From Shinella sp. WSJ-2 (GTDB taxonomy: Bacteria; Pseudomonadota; Alphaproteobacteria; Rhizobiales; Rhizobiaceae), in assembly GCF_003432075.1 (NCBI RefSeq), contig NZ_QWBU01000001.1, positions 682,001-746,000 on the forward strand: a DNA stretch of 64,000 bases, given 5' to 3'. Shown here one piece after another: positions 47,233 to 56,680 of this stretch. The notes beneath the pieces are model-generated. The model was not told the DNA's origin. It did not search any database and saw nothing but the letters and a program-made list of their open reading frames with translations. Position numbers and translations under genes: made by a program. Numbering within the stretch: position 1 is the stretch's first letter; each line of letters starts with the position of its first letter.

Positions 47233-48051
47233 TTAGCCCGCCAGTTCCTCGGCCCGCGTGCGGGCAGCGGCGATCGCCTTGTCGAACAGCGGTTGCATGC
47301 CGTCCTCGGCCATCAGGACAGAGAGAGCGGCGGCGGTGGTACCGCCGGGCGAGGTCACGTTCTGGCGCAGGCGGCTGGCGTCGTCGGGGGACTGGTGAAG
47401 CAGTTCACCAGCCCCCGCGACGGTTTCCCGTGCGAGACGCATGGCGAGGTCCGCCGGCAGGCCCGCTTTGCGGCCCGCCTCCGCCATGCACTCTACGAGA
47501 TAGAAGACATAAGCCGGGCCGCTGCCCGAGACTGCCGTAACGGCGTCAATATCGCCCTCGGTCGCGACCCATTCGACGGGGCCGCTGACCTTGAGCAAGG
47601 AATGCACGAGATCGCGCTGCGCTGCGCTAACGCGCGCATTGGCGAAGGCGCCGGTAACGCCGCGGCCGATCATGGCCGGCGTATTGGGCATGGCGCGCAC
47701 GGTGGCGGCCTCGCCGAGATGGCTTTCGAGATTGGCAATGGTCTTGCCCGCGGCAACCGAGACGACGACTGTCTCCGGCCCGACGAGACCCTTCAGCGGC
47801 GGCAGCACCTGGTCGATGACCTGCGGCTTGACCGCAACGAAGATCACCCCGGCCTTCACGCCATCGGGCGCAGAAGTCTCGTGGCGCGCACCGTTATCCG
47901 CGATCAGCTTGGCCATGGTCGGCGACGGGCCGGGATCGATGACCAGAACGGAAGAGCCGGCGATACCGCTCTTCAGCCAGCCCGCCAGCATGGCGCCGCC
48001 CATATTGCCGGCGCCGATGAGAACGATGGGACCCGAAACCGCAACCGACAT
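47233..48051 (-). CDS. proC: Pyrroline-5-carboxylate reductase
   Basis: ProC makes the final step of proline synthesis, using NAD(P)H. The 272-residue product has the Rossmann motif VLIGAGNMGGAMLAGW (about 10-25), AVKPQV, RAMPNTPAMIGRGVT and the C-terminal signature GSGPAYVFYLVECMAEAGRKAGL...QNVTSPGGTTAAAL. It starts two bases after the upstream gene on the same strand. Confidence 0.96.
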   Translation of the reverse strand: MSVAVSGPIVLIGAGNMGGAMLAGWLKSGIAGSSVLVIDPGPSPTMAKLIADNGARHETSAPDGVKAGVIFVAVKPQVIDQVLPPLKGLVGPETVVVSVAAGKTIANLESHLGEAATVRAMPNTPAMIGRGVTGAFANARVSAAQRDLVHSLLKVSGPVEWVATEGDIDAVTAVSGSGPAYVFYLVECMAEAGRKAGLPADLAMRLARETVAGAGELLHQSPDDASRLRQNVTSPGGTTAAALSVLMAEDGMQPLFDKAIAAARTRAEELAG

Positions 48052-48053
48052 TT

Positions 48054-48554
48054 TCAGGCTTCTCCAACCGTTTCGAAGAGCACCGCATCGACGGCGGACT
48101 GGGCGTCCATGCCGGACCAGACGACGAACTGAAAGGCCTGAAAATAGGCCTCGCAGGATTCAAGCGCGCTGGACAGCAGCACCTCGACCTGACGGTTGGT
48201 GGGCTCGGCGCCGCCGGCCAAAAGCAGCGACTGGCGGAAAATCACGACATCCTCGCGGCGCCACAGGTCGAAATGCCCCATGAGCACCTGGCCGTTCACA
48301 TGCGAGAGCAGGCAATGCACTTCTGTGACGCGGCTTTCGGGAACCTTGATGTCGAAGGCGCAGGCCAGATGCAGCGCCTCGAATTCTTCCATCCAGGAGA
48401 AGGAGACGTGGTAGTCCGTCCACTTGCCCTCGACGGTCATGGCGATTTCGTCTTCGCCCGAACGTTCGAACGACCAGTCATTGTTGGCCGCGACGAACTC
48501 GATCATATCGACCGGGTTGGACTGACGCCCGATATCCAATTCCATAAGGCTCAT
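48054..48554 (-). CDS. YbjN domain-containing protein
   Basis: A 166-residue soluble protein of the YbjN family, a type III secretion chaperone-like fold of uncertain role. It shows NDWSFERSGEDEIAMTVEGKWTDYHVSFSWMEEFEALHLACAFDIKVPESR and a C-terminal CEAYFQAFQFVVWSG. The same gene pair with proC is common in rhizobia. It is the first gene of the ybjN-proC-csaA operon. Confidence 0.9.
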   Translation of the reverse strand: MSLMELDIGRQSNPVDMIEFVAANNDWSFERSGEDEIAMTVEGKWTDYHVSFSWMEEFEALHLACAFDIKVPESRVTEVHCLLSHVNGQVLMGHFDLWRREDVVIFRQSLLLAGGAEPTNRQVEVLLSSALESCEAYFQAFQFVVWSGMDAQSAVDAVLFETVGEA

Positions 48555-48945
48555 GCATCACCTTCAAGGCCGGCAGGCATGCGCCATCGCGTTCACACAC
48601 GACGCGGGCAAACCATACTCCGGATACAACACTGAATGATTGGCTCGGCACTTTGCGCAGTCTGGACGACTTACCCTGCCCGAAGCTTGCGCTGCCCGTC
48701 TCGAATCATCATTTAAAATCAGTGTATAACGGCAGAGTCACGACGCCAGCCCCTCAGCTGCCATTTTCTCCGCCCGGTTGTGGACAGAGCCTGCCAAAAA
48801 GATTCAGGACCAAGGCTTAAGAGACTCTGCCGAAAGAGCTTTTCGGGAGTGTCCACAGGGGTAAAATTTTTATTAAAAAAAACGGTTGGCGCGAGGTGAA
48901 TCACGCCAACCGAGTCTTGATGGTTCAAAGCTGTCCTGAAACGAG
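48555..48945. other. Intergenic region upstream of the ybjN-proC-csaA operon
   Basis: These 391 bases hold no credible gene. They contain an eight-base inverted pair TGTGGACA / TGTCCACA about 70 bases apart, and the ubiK terminator at the right end. The operon promoter should lie near 48,560-48,700; no clear hexamer pair is seen. Confidence 0.4.
48873..48911 (-). terminator. Terminator of ubiK
   Basis: On the minus strand GGTTGGCG and CGCCAACC form the stem, followed by GTTTTTTTT, starting about 35 bases beyond the ubiK stop. Confidence 0.8.
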
Positions 48946-49203
48946 TCAATTGCCCGTGTTGAGGCGGGCTTCCAGCGCTTCGATGCGCTTCAAAAGCGCG
49001 TCGTTTTCGTCGCGTGCCTTGATCGCCATTTCGCGCACCGCTTCGAATTCCTCGCGCTTGACGAGATCCATGCCGTTGATGAAGCGTTCAGCTTGCGCGC
49101 GGAACACCGTCTCGGCCTCCTTGCGCACGCCCTGAGCGGCACCAGCGGCGTCGGTCATCAGCTTGGCGAAATCGTCGAGAATACGGTTTGCACCTGTTGT
49201 CAT
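48946..49203 (-). CDS. ubiK: Accessory factor UbiK family protein
   Basis: An 85-residue protein of the BMFP/YqiC family. An N-terminal amphipathic region ([35 protein letters not shown]) is followed by a C-terminal coiled coil ([32 protein letters not shown]) that forms trimers. UbiK assists the ubiquinone-synthesis complex in proteobacteria. GAGAGGG lies before the start at 49203. It is divergent from lgt. Confidence 0.9.
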   Translation of the reverse strand: MTTGANRILDDFAKLMTDAAGAAQGVRKEAETVFRAQAERFINGMDLVKREEFEAVREMAIKARDENDALLKRIEALEARLNTGN

Positions 49204-49409
49204 GGTCAGCCCTCTCTTCGGGGATCGATGGTCCTGCGGGCTATCTGCGCTCGCGCTCTGTCCCTGAGGTAGGGTCTGATGGGGCGCCTTGCAAGCGGAT
49301 TCCGGTGGATCGCCGCCCGTTCCGGCCCTTCGCGGGCCGTGTATCACGATTTATCGCCTTGACCCTGCCATGTCCGGTCGCCATCTTCCCCCGCGAAAAC
49401 CGGAAGACA

Positions 49410-50258
49410 GTGACCTTGACGACCATCGCAAATCTCTTCGCCATCATGCCCTACCCGGAGATCGATCCGATCGCCTTCTCGATCGGCCCGGTCGCTGTGC
49501 ACTGGTACGGCATCGCCTATGTCGTCGGCATCCTGCTCGGCTGGTTTTATGCCCGCCGGCTGATCGAGACGCCGCGGCTTTGGGCCGGGCAAGCGCCGGC
49601 GACGCGCGTGCAGCTCGACGACTTCCTCGTCTGGGCCGCCGTCGGCATCATTCTCGGCGGCCGCATCGGCTATATCCTGTTCTACGATTTCCCGAATGTC
49701 GCGGCCGATCCGCTGCGCGCCATCCAGGTCTGGAACGGCGGCATGTCGTTCCACGGCGGATTTGCCGGCACAACGCTCGCCATGATCCTGTTTGCCCGCC
49801 GCAACAGCATTCCGATCTGGAGCCTGTTCGACATCGTCGCCGCCGTCGTGCCGATCGGCCTGTTCTTCGGCCGCATCGCCAATTTCGTGAATGGTGAACT
49901 CTGGGGCCGCCTGTCGGATGCACCCTGGGCGGTGATCTTCCCGGAAGCCGGCCCCTTCGCCCGCCATCCGAGCCAGCTCTATGAAGCAGGCCTGGAGGGC
50001 ATCGTGCTGCTCGCCGTGCTCGCCGTCGCCATCTACCGTTTCGGTGCGCTGAAGCGCCCCGGCCTCGTCACCGGCCTGTTCGTCGCCGGCTACGCGCTGT
50101 CGCGCATCACGGTGGAATTCTTCCGCGAGCCGGATCCGCAGCTCGGCTATCTCTTCGGCGGCTGGCTGACCATGGGCATGCTGCTCTCGCTGCCGATGCT
50201 GCTCGTCGGTCTCTGGGCGATTTTTCGCGCCCGTGCGGCCCACCCGGCCAGCGCCTGA
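49410..50258 (+). CDS. lgt: Prolipoprotein diacylglyceryl transferase
   Basis: Lgt adds diacylglycerol from phosphatidylglycerol to the lipobox cysteine of prolipoproteins. The 282-residue product has seven membrane helices and the Lgt signature [18 protein letters not shown], with [10 protein letters not shown] and [12 protein letters not shown] (essential histidine and arginine regions). The start is not an ATG by best evidence. GTG at 49410 or TTG at 49416 follows GGAAG and gives the usual 10-14 residues before PYPEIDP. The first in-frame ATG (49446) would cut these. Confidence 0.93.
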   Translation: MTLTTIANLFAIMPYPEIDPIAFSIGPVAVHWYGIAYVVGILLGWFYARRLIETPRLWAGQAPATRVQLDDFLVWAAVGIILGGRIGYILFYDFPNVAADPLRAIQVWNGGMSFHGGFAGTTLAMILFARRNSIPIWSLFDIVAAVVPIGLFFGRIANFVNGELWGRLSDAPWAVIFPEAGPFARHPSQLYEAGLEGIVLLAVLAVAIYRFGALKRPGLVTGLFVAGYALSRITVEFFREPDPQLGYLFGGWLTMGMLLSLPMLLVGLWAIFRARAAHPASA

Positions 50259-50270
50259 GCGAACGCCGCC

Positions 50271-51371
50271 ATGACGACACCCCTCGCCCAAAAGATCAAG
50301 GCGCTGATCCGCACCAACGGACCGATCAGCGTCACCGACTATTTCGCGCTGTGCCTCGCCGATCCCGAATATGGATATTACCGCACCCGCGACCCTTTCG
50401 GCCGTGCCGGCGATTTCGTCACGGCACCGGAGGTAAGCCAGCTGTTCGGCGAAATGCTCGGCATATTCCTCGTTCACGCCTGGCAGAAACACGGCGGCCC
50501 GGAGACCGTGCGCATCGCCGAGATCGGTCCCGGCCGCGGCACGATGATGGCCGACATGCTGCGTGTCGTGCACAAGCTCGCCCCGCAGCTCTATGAGAAT
50601 GCGACCTTTCACCTGATCGAGACCAGCCCGAAGCTGCGCGCCGTCCAGCACGAAACGCTCGGCACCCAGGCGGCCCGCGTCACCTGGCACGACAGTTTCG
50701 AGGAGTTGCCCGACGGCTTCGTGCTGCTGGCTGCCAATGAGCTGTTCGACGCCATCCCGATCCGCCAGTTCATCAAGACGTCGGCCGGCTTCCGAGAAAG
50801 GCTCATCGGGCTGGATGCCGAGGACGAGCTGACCTTCGCCGCCGGTGTGGCAACGCTCGACCCCGCGGTGCTTCCGGAGCATCACAAGAGCGTCCCGAAC
50901 GGCACGATTTTTGAGATCGCGCCGGCACGCGAGGCTGTCATGGCGACGATCGCCGAGCGCATTGCGCGCTTCGGCGGCTCGGCCGTCATCATCGACTATG
51001 GCCATTTCGTCACCGGCTTCGGCGATACGCTACAGGCGGTCCTGAAGCACGATTTCGACCCGCCGCTCGCCCATCCCGGCGAGGCGGATCTGACGAGCCA
51101 TGTCGATTTCGAGCGGCTGGCGGGCGCCGCCGCCGGCGCCGGCCTGCATGTGCACGGTATGCTGCACCAGGGCGATTTCCTCGTCGGGCTGGGCATCGGT
51201 GAACGGGCCTCCGCGCTCGGCCGTCATCGCGACGCCGAGACGCAGCAATCCATCCTGGACGATGTCGACCGGCTCGCCGGCTCGGGTGCTGGAAAAATGG
51301 GCGATCTTTTCAAGGTTCTGGCCGTCGGCAGCGCGCCGCTCTCGCTCTTCCCCTTCCGCCAGCCGGATTGA
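50271..51371 (+). CDS. MidA/NDUFAF7-type SAM-dependent methyltransferase
   Basis: A 366-residue protein of the DUF185 / MidA family, the bacterial relatives of mitochondrial NDUFAF7, which dimethylates an arginine of complex I. Motif I is RIAEIGPGRGTMMADML (about 82-98), and GPISVTDYFALCLADPEYGYYRTRDPFGRAGDFVTAPEVSQLFGEMLG is the family N-terminus. It starts 12 bases after lgt and shares its transcript. The partner substrate in bacteria is not fixed. Confidence 0.92.
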   Translation: MTTPLAQKIKALIRTNGPISVTDYFALCLADPEYGYYRTRDPFGRAGDFVTAPEVSQLFGEMLGIFLVHAWQKHGGPETVRIAEIGPGRGTMMADMLRVVHKLAPQLYENATFHLIETSPKLRAVQHETLGTQAARVTWHDSFEELPDGFVLLAANELFDAIPIRQFIKTSAGFRERLIGLDAEDELTFAAGVATLDPAVLPEHHKSVPNGTIFEIAPAREAVMATIAERIARFGGSAVIIDYGHFVTGFGDTLQAVLKHDFDPPLAHPGEADLTSHVDFERLAGAAAGAGLHVHGMLHQGDFLVGLGIGERASALGRHRDAETQQSILDDVDRLAGSGAGKMGDLFKVLAVGSAPLSLFPFRQPD

Positions 51372-51470
51372 CATGCCGGGAAAGGCCGGACAACATCCGG
51401 CCCGATTTGCACCCCGCATGCCCGGTCGCGTTCCTGCCTGGCGGCCCCTCCAAAGCCTAGCCGAGAGACC

Positions 51471-52262
51471 ATGAAGGACCAGACGCCTCCCTCCCCGATC
51501 CAAAGCCCACTTCTCGCCGAACGCGCCGGAAAAGCCGCGCAGCACGGCTTCTTCACCCGCGCCGGCGGCGTATCGGAAGGCATCTATCGCGGCCTGAATG
51601 TCGGCCTCGGCTCGCAGGACGAGCGTGAAAACGTGCAGGAGAATCGCGCCCGCGTCGCTCGCTGGTTTTCCGCCGAGCCGGAAAAGCTCGCGACCGTGCA
51701 CCAGATCCATTCGCCCGACGTCGTCGTGGTGGACGAAACCTATGACGGTGCGCGGCCGCAAGCCGACGCGCTGGTCAGCGCCACGCCTGGCGTTGTGCTC
51801 GGCGTGCTGGCCGCCGATTGCGGCCCGATCCTGTTCTGCGATCCGGAGGCGCGCATCGTGGGCGCCGCCCATGCCGGCTGGAAGGGCGCGCTCTACGGCG
51901 TGCTCGAAAACACCATTGCCGCCATGGAAAAACTCGGCGCGAAACGCGAGAACATCGTCGCCAGTCTCGGCCCGTCGATCAGCCGGCGCAATTACGAGGT
52001 CGGCCCGGAATTCGTCGAGCGCTTCCTGGCCGTCGACACGGCCTATCAGCGCTATTTCACACCCTCGGGCAAAGACGGGCACGCGATGTTCGACCTGCCG
52101 GGCCTGACGACGCAGCGCCTGTCCGATGCCGGCGTGACGGCAGAGAACCTCGACATCTGCACCTATCCCGACGAGGATCGCTTTTTCTCCTACCGGCGCA
52201 CCACGCACCGGCAGGAACCGGACTACGGTCGCCAGATTTCGGCGATCATGGTCAGGGCCTGA
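51471..52262 (+). CDS. pgeF: Peptidoglycan editing factor PgeF (laccase-domain)
   Basis: A 263-residue protein of the multicopper-polyphenol-oxidoreductase-like fold, now known to edit peptidoglycan precursors by removing L-Ser misincorporated for L-Ala. HGFFTRAGGVSEGIYRGLNVGLGSQDER, VHQIHSPDV, LAADCGPILFCD and AAHAGWKGALYGV show the catalytic cysteine and histidines. It follows midA on the same strand by 99 bases, an order common in rhizobia (lgt, midA, pgeF). Confidence 0.94.
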   Translation: MKDQTPPSPIQSPLLAERAGKAAQHGFFTRAGGVSEGIYRGLNVGLGSQDERENVQENRARVARWFSAEPEKLATVHQIHSPDVVVVDETYDGARPQADALVSATPGVVLGVLAADCGPILFCDPEARIVGAAHAGWKGALYGVLENTIAAMEKLGAKRENIVASLGPSISRRNYEVGPEFVERFLAVDTAYQRYFTPSGKDGHAMFDLPGLTTQRLSDAGVTAENLDICTYPDEDRFFSYRRTTHRQEPDYGRQISAIMVRA

Positions 52263-52296
52263 CGCTTACACATACAAACGGACGAGGGAGACACCC

Positions 52297-53448
52297 ATGG
52301 CACTTCACTTCGACAGCGAGGAATACGCCAACCGGCTCCAGCGCCTCACCTCCCGGATGCGGGAGGAAAAGCTTGATGCCATGCTGCTCTTCGCCCAGGA
52401 GAGCATGTACTGGCTGACGGGCTACGACACCTTCGGCTATTGCTTCTTCCAGACGCTTGTCGTGAAGGCGAGCGGCGAGATGGTGTTGCTCACCCGCTCA
52501 GCGGACCTGCGCCAGGCGCGCCGCACCTCGACCATCGAGAAGATCGAGGTCTGGATCGACCGCGTCAACGCCGACCCGACGATGGACCTGAAGAACCTGC
52601 TGTCCGATCTCGATCTGCTCGGCTGCCGCATCGGCGTGGAATACGACACGCATGGCCTGACCGGCCGCAATGCGCGCCTCCTCGACAACCAGCTCCAGAG
52701 CTTCGGCCAGCTCATCGACGCGTCCGCGATCGTCAGCCGCCTGCGCCTGATCAAGAGCCCGGCCGAGATCGCCTATGTCGAGCGCGCCGCGGCCCTCTCG
52801 GACGAGGCGCTGGATGCAGCCCTGCCGCTCATCAAGGCCGGCGGCGATGAGGCGGCCATTCTCGCCGCCCTGCAGAATGCCGTGCTTTCCGGCGGTGGAG
52901 ACTATGCCGCCAACGAATTCGTCATCGGCTCGGGCGACGACGCGCTGCTGGTGCGTTCGAAATCCGGCCGCCGCCGTCTGGAAGCGCAGGATCAGCTCAG
53001 CCTGCAATGGACCGGGGTCAGCGCGCGCTATCACGCGCCGATGATGCGCACCGCCGTGATCGGCACGCCGACCGCCCGCCACCGCGAACTCTACAGCGCC
53101 TGCCGCGAGACCATCCAGGCGATGGAAATGGTGCTGCGCCCCGGCAATACGTTCGGCACGGTCTTCGAGACCCATGCCCGCATCCTCGACGAGCGGGGTC
53201 TGGCCCGCCACCGGCTGAACTCCTGCGGCTACTCCGTCGGCGCGCGTTTTGCGCCCTCCTGGATGGAGCACCAGATGTTCCTTGCCGGCAATCCGCAGGA
53301 GATCGAACCGAACATGTCGGTTTTCGTGCACACGATCCTGCTCGATTCCGACAGCGGCACTGCCATGACGCTCGGCCAGACCTACCTCACCACCACGGAC
53401 ACGCCGAAGCCGCTCTCCCGCTACGGCCTCGATTTCATCGAGGTTTGA
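52297..53448 (+). CDS. M24-fold, creatinase/ectoine-hydrolase-like protein without metal ligands
   Basis: A 383-residue pita-bread protein with an N-terminal creatinase domain (1-150, LLFAQESMYWLTGYDTFGYCFFQTLV) and the C-terminal fold. The M24 metal ligands are replaced. LQWTGVSARYHAPMMRT (236-252) lacks both aspartates, and the HGxG position reads GYSVGARFAPSW (311-322). The two late glutamate ligands are also not found. The GYS-G-PP/APSW wording is that of creatinase and ectoine hydrolase (DoeA), which work without metal. It follows pgeF by 34 bases. The substrate is unknown; no ectoine genes are near. Confidence 0.88.
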   Translation: MALHFDSEEYANRLQRLTSRMREEKLDAMLLFAQESMYWLTGYDTFGYCFFQTLVVKASGEMVLLTRSADLRQARRTSTIEKIEVWIDRVNADPTMDLKNLLSDLDLLGCRIGVEYDTHGLTGRNARLLDNQLQSFGQLIDASAIVSRLRLIKSPAEIAYVERAAALSDEALDAALPLIKAGGDEAAILAALQNAVLSGGGDYAANEFVIGSGDDALLVRSKSGRRRLEAQDQLSLQWTGVSARYHAPMMRTAVIGTPTARHRELYSACRETIQAMEMVLRPGNTFGTVFETHARILDERGLARHRLNSCGYSVGARFAPSWMEHQMFLAGNPQEIEPNMSVFVHTILLDSDSGTAMTLGQTYLTTTDTPKPLSRYGLDFIEV

Positions 53449-53549
53449 TCGCTCACCAGATCCCGCAATTGACAGGGCTTTGAGGGCCACCCATAAATCG
53501 TTGCGGGGAACGGGCGCGGCACAGGCGCTGCGAAGGACATGGGACGATA

Positions 53550-54317
53550 ATGACGCACGAGCTGATGAAGCGGCTGGCAGTGATCGGCCTCATCGCGATC
53601 CTTTCCGGCTGCAACAGCACGGATGCCTTGACGCCGCAGGTCGATGTCGGCGGCGGCCTGAATTCGTCGCCCGTCACCCAGCGCGACCTCGACCAGATGA
53701 GCGCCCAGACCACGCCTGTTACCACCACGACGCAGCAAACCGCCTTCACCACGCCGGCCGAAACCGGCACGACGAGCGGCCGCGACACGGCGGGCACGCT
53801 GCAGGGCCAGGCCGATGCGCTCGAACGCAACAACACCGGCAGCCGGGCCGCATCCGACACGGCGCTGGCTCGCGAGACGGCCCAGCGCTCCTTGGCGGCC
53901 GAGACGTCCGGCGGTGCGGAAGAAATCGCCGTCGCGACGCCTCAGAAATCCGGCGAGACGATCCGCTTCCTGCCGATCATCGGGGCGCCGGTAGAGGCCG
54001 TGACGCCGCTCTCCAAGCGCCTCGGCGCGGAAGCCCGCTCCAACGGCCTGACCATCCGCAGCGCCTCCGACAATTCCAGCAAATACATCCTGAAGGGCTA
54101 TTTCTCCGCCATGAAGGACAATGGCGGCACGACCGTCGTCTATGTCTGGGACGTGCTGGACGGTAGCGGCGCCCGGCTGCATCGCATCCAGGGCCAGGAA
54201 ACGGTGTCCGGCACGGCGTCCGATCCATGGTCGGCGGTTCCCGCCCGCACGATGGAAGGGATCGCACAGAAGACCATCCGGGAATATCTCGACTGGCGCG
54301 GTTCCGTGCCCGGTTAA
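53550..54317 (+). CDS. Putative lipoprotein
   Basis: A 255-residue protein with a lipoprotein signal (MTHELMKRLAVIGLIAILSGC, lipobox LSGC at 18-21). A long Thr/Gln/Ala-rich low-complexity segment (about 40-115) precedes a compact C-terminal domain (about 125-250) with RSASDNSSKYILKGYFSAMKDNGGTTVVYVWDVLDGSGARLHRIQGQE. Lipoproteins of this type recur in Rhizobiales next to prs, with no known function. An ATG at 53565 is an alternative start. Confidence 0.82.
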   Translation: MTHELMKRLAVIGLIAILSGCNSTDALTPQVDVGGGLNSSPVTQRDLDQMSAQTTPVTTTTQQTAFTTPAETGTTSGRDTAGTLQGQADALERNNTGSRAASDTALARETAQRSLAAETSGGAEEIAVATPQKSGETIRFLPIIGAPVEAVTPLSKRLGAEARSNGLTIRSASDNSSKYILKGYFSAMKDNGGTTVVYVWDVLDGSGARLHRIQGQETVSGTASDPWSAVPARTMEGIAQKTIREYLDWRGSVPG

Positions 54318-54443
54318 CAGGCTCGAAACGGTAAATCACAGCGAAATGCGAAGATTCGCTTAGTGAGGCGGGCAAGCCCCTTGCATTCGAGGGGCTGGCC
54401 CCTTAAACGCCCCCCAATCAGCAGAATAACAGGCGGACCATAG

Positions 54444-55376
54444 ATGAAGGTTTTCGCGGGCAATTCGAACCGGCTTCTGGCCGAAGCGATCTGCAACTAT
54501 CTGAATGTTCCGCTCGGCCGTGCCACGGTCCGGCGCTTTGCAGACCAGGAAATCTTCGTTGAAATCCAGGAGAACGTACGCGGCGAGGACGTCTTCATCG
54601 TCCAGTCGACCTCCTTCCCGACGAACGACCACCTGATGGAAATGCTGATCATGATCGATGCCATGCGCCGCTCCTCGGCGCGCCGCATCACCGCCGTGAT
54701 CCCCTATTTCGGCTATGCCCGGCAGGACCGCAGGTCCGCCCCGCGCACACCGATCTCGGCAAAGCTCGTCGCCAATCTCATCACCGAGGCCGGCGCCAAT
54801 CGCGTGATGACGCTCGACCTGCATGCCGGCCAGATCCAGGGCTTCTTCGATATCCCGACCGATAACCTCTACGCCGTGCCGATCCTGGCGCGCGACGTGA
54901 AGGAAAACTACAATCTCCAGAACGTCATGGTCGTCTCGCCCGACGTCGGCGGCGTGGTGCGTGCCCGTGCACTCGCCAAGCGCCTCGATTGCCAGTTGGC
55001 GATCGTCGACAAGCGCCGCGAGCGCGCCGGTGAATCGGAAGTCATGAACGTCATCGGCGACGTGACCGGCAAGGACTGTCTGCTGATCGACGATATCGTC
55101 GATTCCGGTGGCACGCTCTGCAACGCCGCCGAGGCGCTTCTGAACAAGGGCGCGACCAGCGTCACCGCCTATATCACGCATGGCGTGCTTTCCGGTGGTG
55201 CCGTGGCCCGCGTCACCTCGTCGAAGCTCAAGGAGCTTGTGATCACCGACTCGATCCAACCCACCACGGCCGTCCAGTCGGCGCACAACATTCGCGTCAT
55301 CACGACCGCCAACCTGCTCGGCGAAGCAATCAACCGCACGAGCGCGGAAGAGTCCGTCTCCAGCCTCTTCGACTGA
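54444..55376 (+). CDS. prs: Ribose-phosphate pyrophosphokinase
   Basis: Prs makes PRPP from ribose-5-phosphate and ATP for nucleotide, histidine and tryptophan synthesis. The 310-residue product shows [37 protein letters not shown], the flexible loop [35 protein letters not shown], and the PRPP-binding site [19 protein letters not shown]. The length is normal for class I. The leader (about 126 bases after the lipoprotein gene) ends in GGCGGACC before the ATG. Confidence 0.97.
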   Translation: MKVFAGNSNRLLAEAICNYLNVPLGRATVRRFADQEIFVEIQENVRGEDVFIVQSTSFPTNDHLMEMLIMIDAMRRSSARRITAVIPYFGYARQDRRSAPRTPISAKLVANLITEAGANRVMTLDLHAGQIQGFFDIPTDNLYAVPILARDVKENYNLQNVMVVSPDVGGVVRARALAKRLDCQLAIVDKRRERAGESEVMNVIGDVTGKDCLLIDDIVDSGGTLCNAAEALLNKGATSVTAYITHGVLSGGAVARVTSSKLKELVITDSIQPTTAVQSAHNIRVITTANLLGEAINRTSAEESVSSLFD

Positions 55377-55410
55377 CGAAACCATATTTTCCAAGCTTAA
55401 AAGCCTGCGC

Positions 55411-55436
55411 GCCCGCTTCGGTTGTGCGGGCTTTTT
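55411..55436 (+). terminator. Terminator of prs
   Basis: GCCCGC and GCGGGC surround a nine-base loop with TTTTT following, about 35 bases after the stop codon. Confidence 0.75.
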
Positions 55437-55531
55437 CATGCCGCAACCACCCCCTGTTTTTTTGTTCACGGCCGATATCGGACCGATCAAATTTGCGTTA
55501 GGGTCTGCTCAGATTCGCGAGGAGGAATCCT

Positions 55532-56227
55532 ATGATATCAATGTCTTTGTTCAGCCGCCTGGCGGCACGTGCTGCCATCCTTCTTGCTGCCGGCACGCTC
55601 GCCGCCTGCCAGGTCGAGGTCGATGAGGGACGGCCGGACTATCGCCCCCGCCCGCAGGCCTGCACCATGGAATACATGCCCGTCTGCGGCTCGCGCGGCG
55701 GCGAAACCCAGACCTTCCCCAATGCCTGCGAAGCGCGTTCCAACGGTTATCGCATCATCGGCCGCGGTGAATGCCGCTTCGGCGTCCGGCCCGATCCTTT
55801 TCCGGACCAAGGCCGCGCCTGCACGCGGGAATATGCGCCGGTCTGCGGCTCGCGCGGCCGTGACCGCCAGACCTTTGCCAATGCCTGCGAGGCGCGTTCC
55901 AGCGGTTACGACGTGATCGGCCGCGGCGAATGCCAGTTCCGCCGTCCGGACACCGGCTGGGAAGAGCAGCGTGAGCGCCCGCGGCGCGATCGGGTCTCGA
56001 TCGGCTGGCAAGACCAGAGCCAGGATCAGGACGTTCGTCCGAGCCGTGAACGCAAAAGGGACCGGGATCGCGAGCGCAGTGACAACAGACGCCGGGATGC
56101 AGACATCCAGCTTGGCCTCGATGACAGCGGCACGCGGGCGGATCGCTCCGGCCGCGAAGAGCGCGAGGATCCGCGCTGCGCGGACAAGCGCCGAGCAAAA
56201 CGCGACCCGGCCTGCGCGGTAAACTGA
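55532..56227 (+). CDS. Double-Kazal-domain lipoprotein
   Basis: A 231-residue exported protein with lipobox L23-A-A-C26. Two near-identical Kazal-type domains follow: residues 44-81 (CTMEYMPVCGSRGGETQTFPNACEARSNGYRIIGRGEC) and 97-134 (CTREYAPVCGSRGRDRQTFANACEARSSGYDVIGRGEC), each with four cysteines. The C-terminal 95 residues are extremely Arg/Asp/Glu-rich and probably unstructured. Kazal domains inhibit serine proteases, so an envelope-anchored inhibitor is likely. GAGGAGGAATCC precedes the start. Confidence 0.85.
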   Translation: MISMSLFSRLAARAAILLAAGTLAACQVEVDEGRPDYRPRPQACTMEYMPVCGSRGGETQTFPNACEARSNGYRIIGRGECRFGVRPDPFPDQGRACTREYAPVCGSRGRDRQTFANACEARSSGYDVIGRGECQFRRPDTGWEEQRERPRRDRVSIGWQDQSQDQDVRPSRERKRDRDRERSDNRRRDADIQLGLDDSGTRADRSGREEREDPRCADKRRAKRDPACAVN

Positions 56228-56248
56228 GACCTCAGTTCCCGAAATAGA

Positions 56249-56279
56249 AAAGCCCGCCATTCGCATGGCGGGCTTTTTC
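56249..56279. terminator. Bidirectional terminator between Kazal and DUF779 genes
   Basis: GCCCGCCAT and ATGGCGGGC form a nine-base stem with a short TCGC loop, with T residues on the right and TTTTCT on the minus strand side. Confidence 0.85.
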
Positions 56280-56299
56280 ATGCCTGGTGCCCCTCAACG

Positions 56300-56668
56300 C
56301 TACGGCAGCGGACAAGCCTCGCCACCGCCGAAAATCCGCGAGCGTGTGAGGAAACGCTTCTCCCGTCCATTGTCGAGCGAGAACATGCCGCCACGGCCAG
56401 GGACGACGTCGATGATCAGCTGCGTGTGCTGCCACACGCCGAACTGACTCTCGCTGATATAGACAGGTACACCGCCAATCTCGCCCAACTTCACGTCACG
56501 GTCGCCGACGATGTAATCGTCCGCAGGGTAACACATCGGCGAGGACCCGTCGCAGCAGCCACCCGACTGATGGAACAGGATTTCCGGATGATCCGTCTGG
56601 ATCTCCCGGATAAAATCCAGCGCCGCCTCGGTCGCCACCACGCGCGGCTCGGTCTGAATATCGGACAT
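56300..56668 (-). CDS. DUF779 family protein
   Basis: A 122-residue protein of the DUF779 family, which regularly accompanies acetaldehyde dehydrogenases. HQSGGCCDGSSPMCYPADDYIVG has a cysteine cluster that may bind metal, an inference. QFGVWQHTQLIIDVVPGRGGMFSLDNGREKRFLTRSRIF is also typical. GGGAGATC precedes the start at 56668. It lies 228 bases downstream of the aldehyde dehydrogenase gene on the same strand, with repeat elements between them. Confidence 0.9.
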   Translation of the reverse strand: MSDIQTEPRVVATEAALDFIREIQTDHPEILFHQSGGCCDGSSPMCYPADDYIVGDRDVKLGEIGGVPVYISESQFGVWQHTQLIIDVVPGRGGMFSLDNGREKRFLTRSRIFGGGEACPLP

Positions 56669-56680
56669 TGCGGATCTCCC

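Noticed and set aside
48778-48857. TGTGGACA / TGTCCACA pair as DnaA boxes or an origin
   Set aside because: Both differ from TTATCCACA at two positions and there is no cluster, AT-rich unwinding element or origin gene context.
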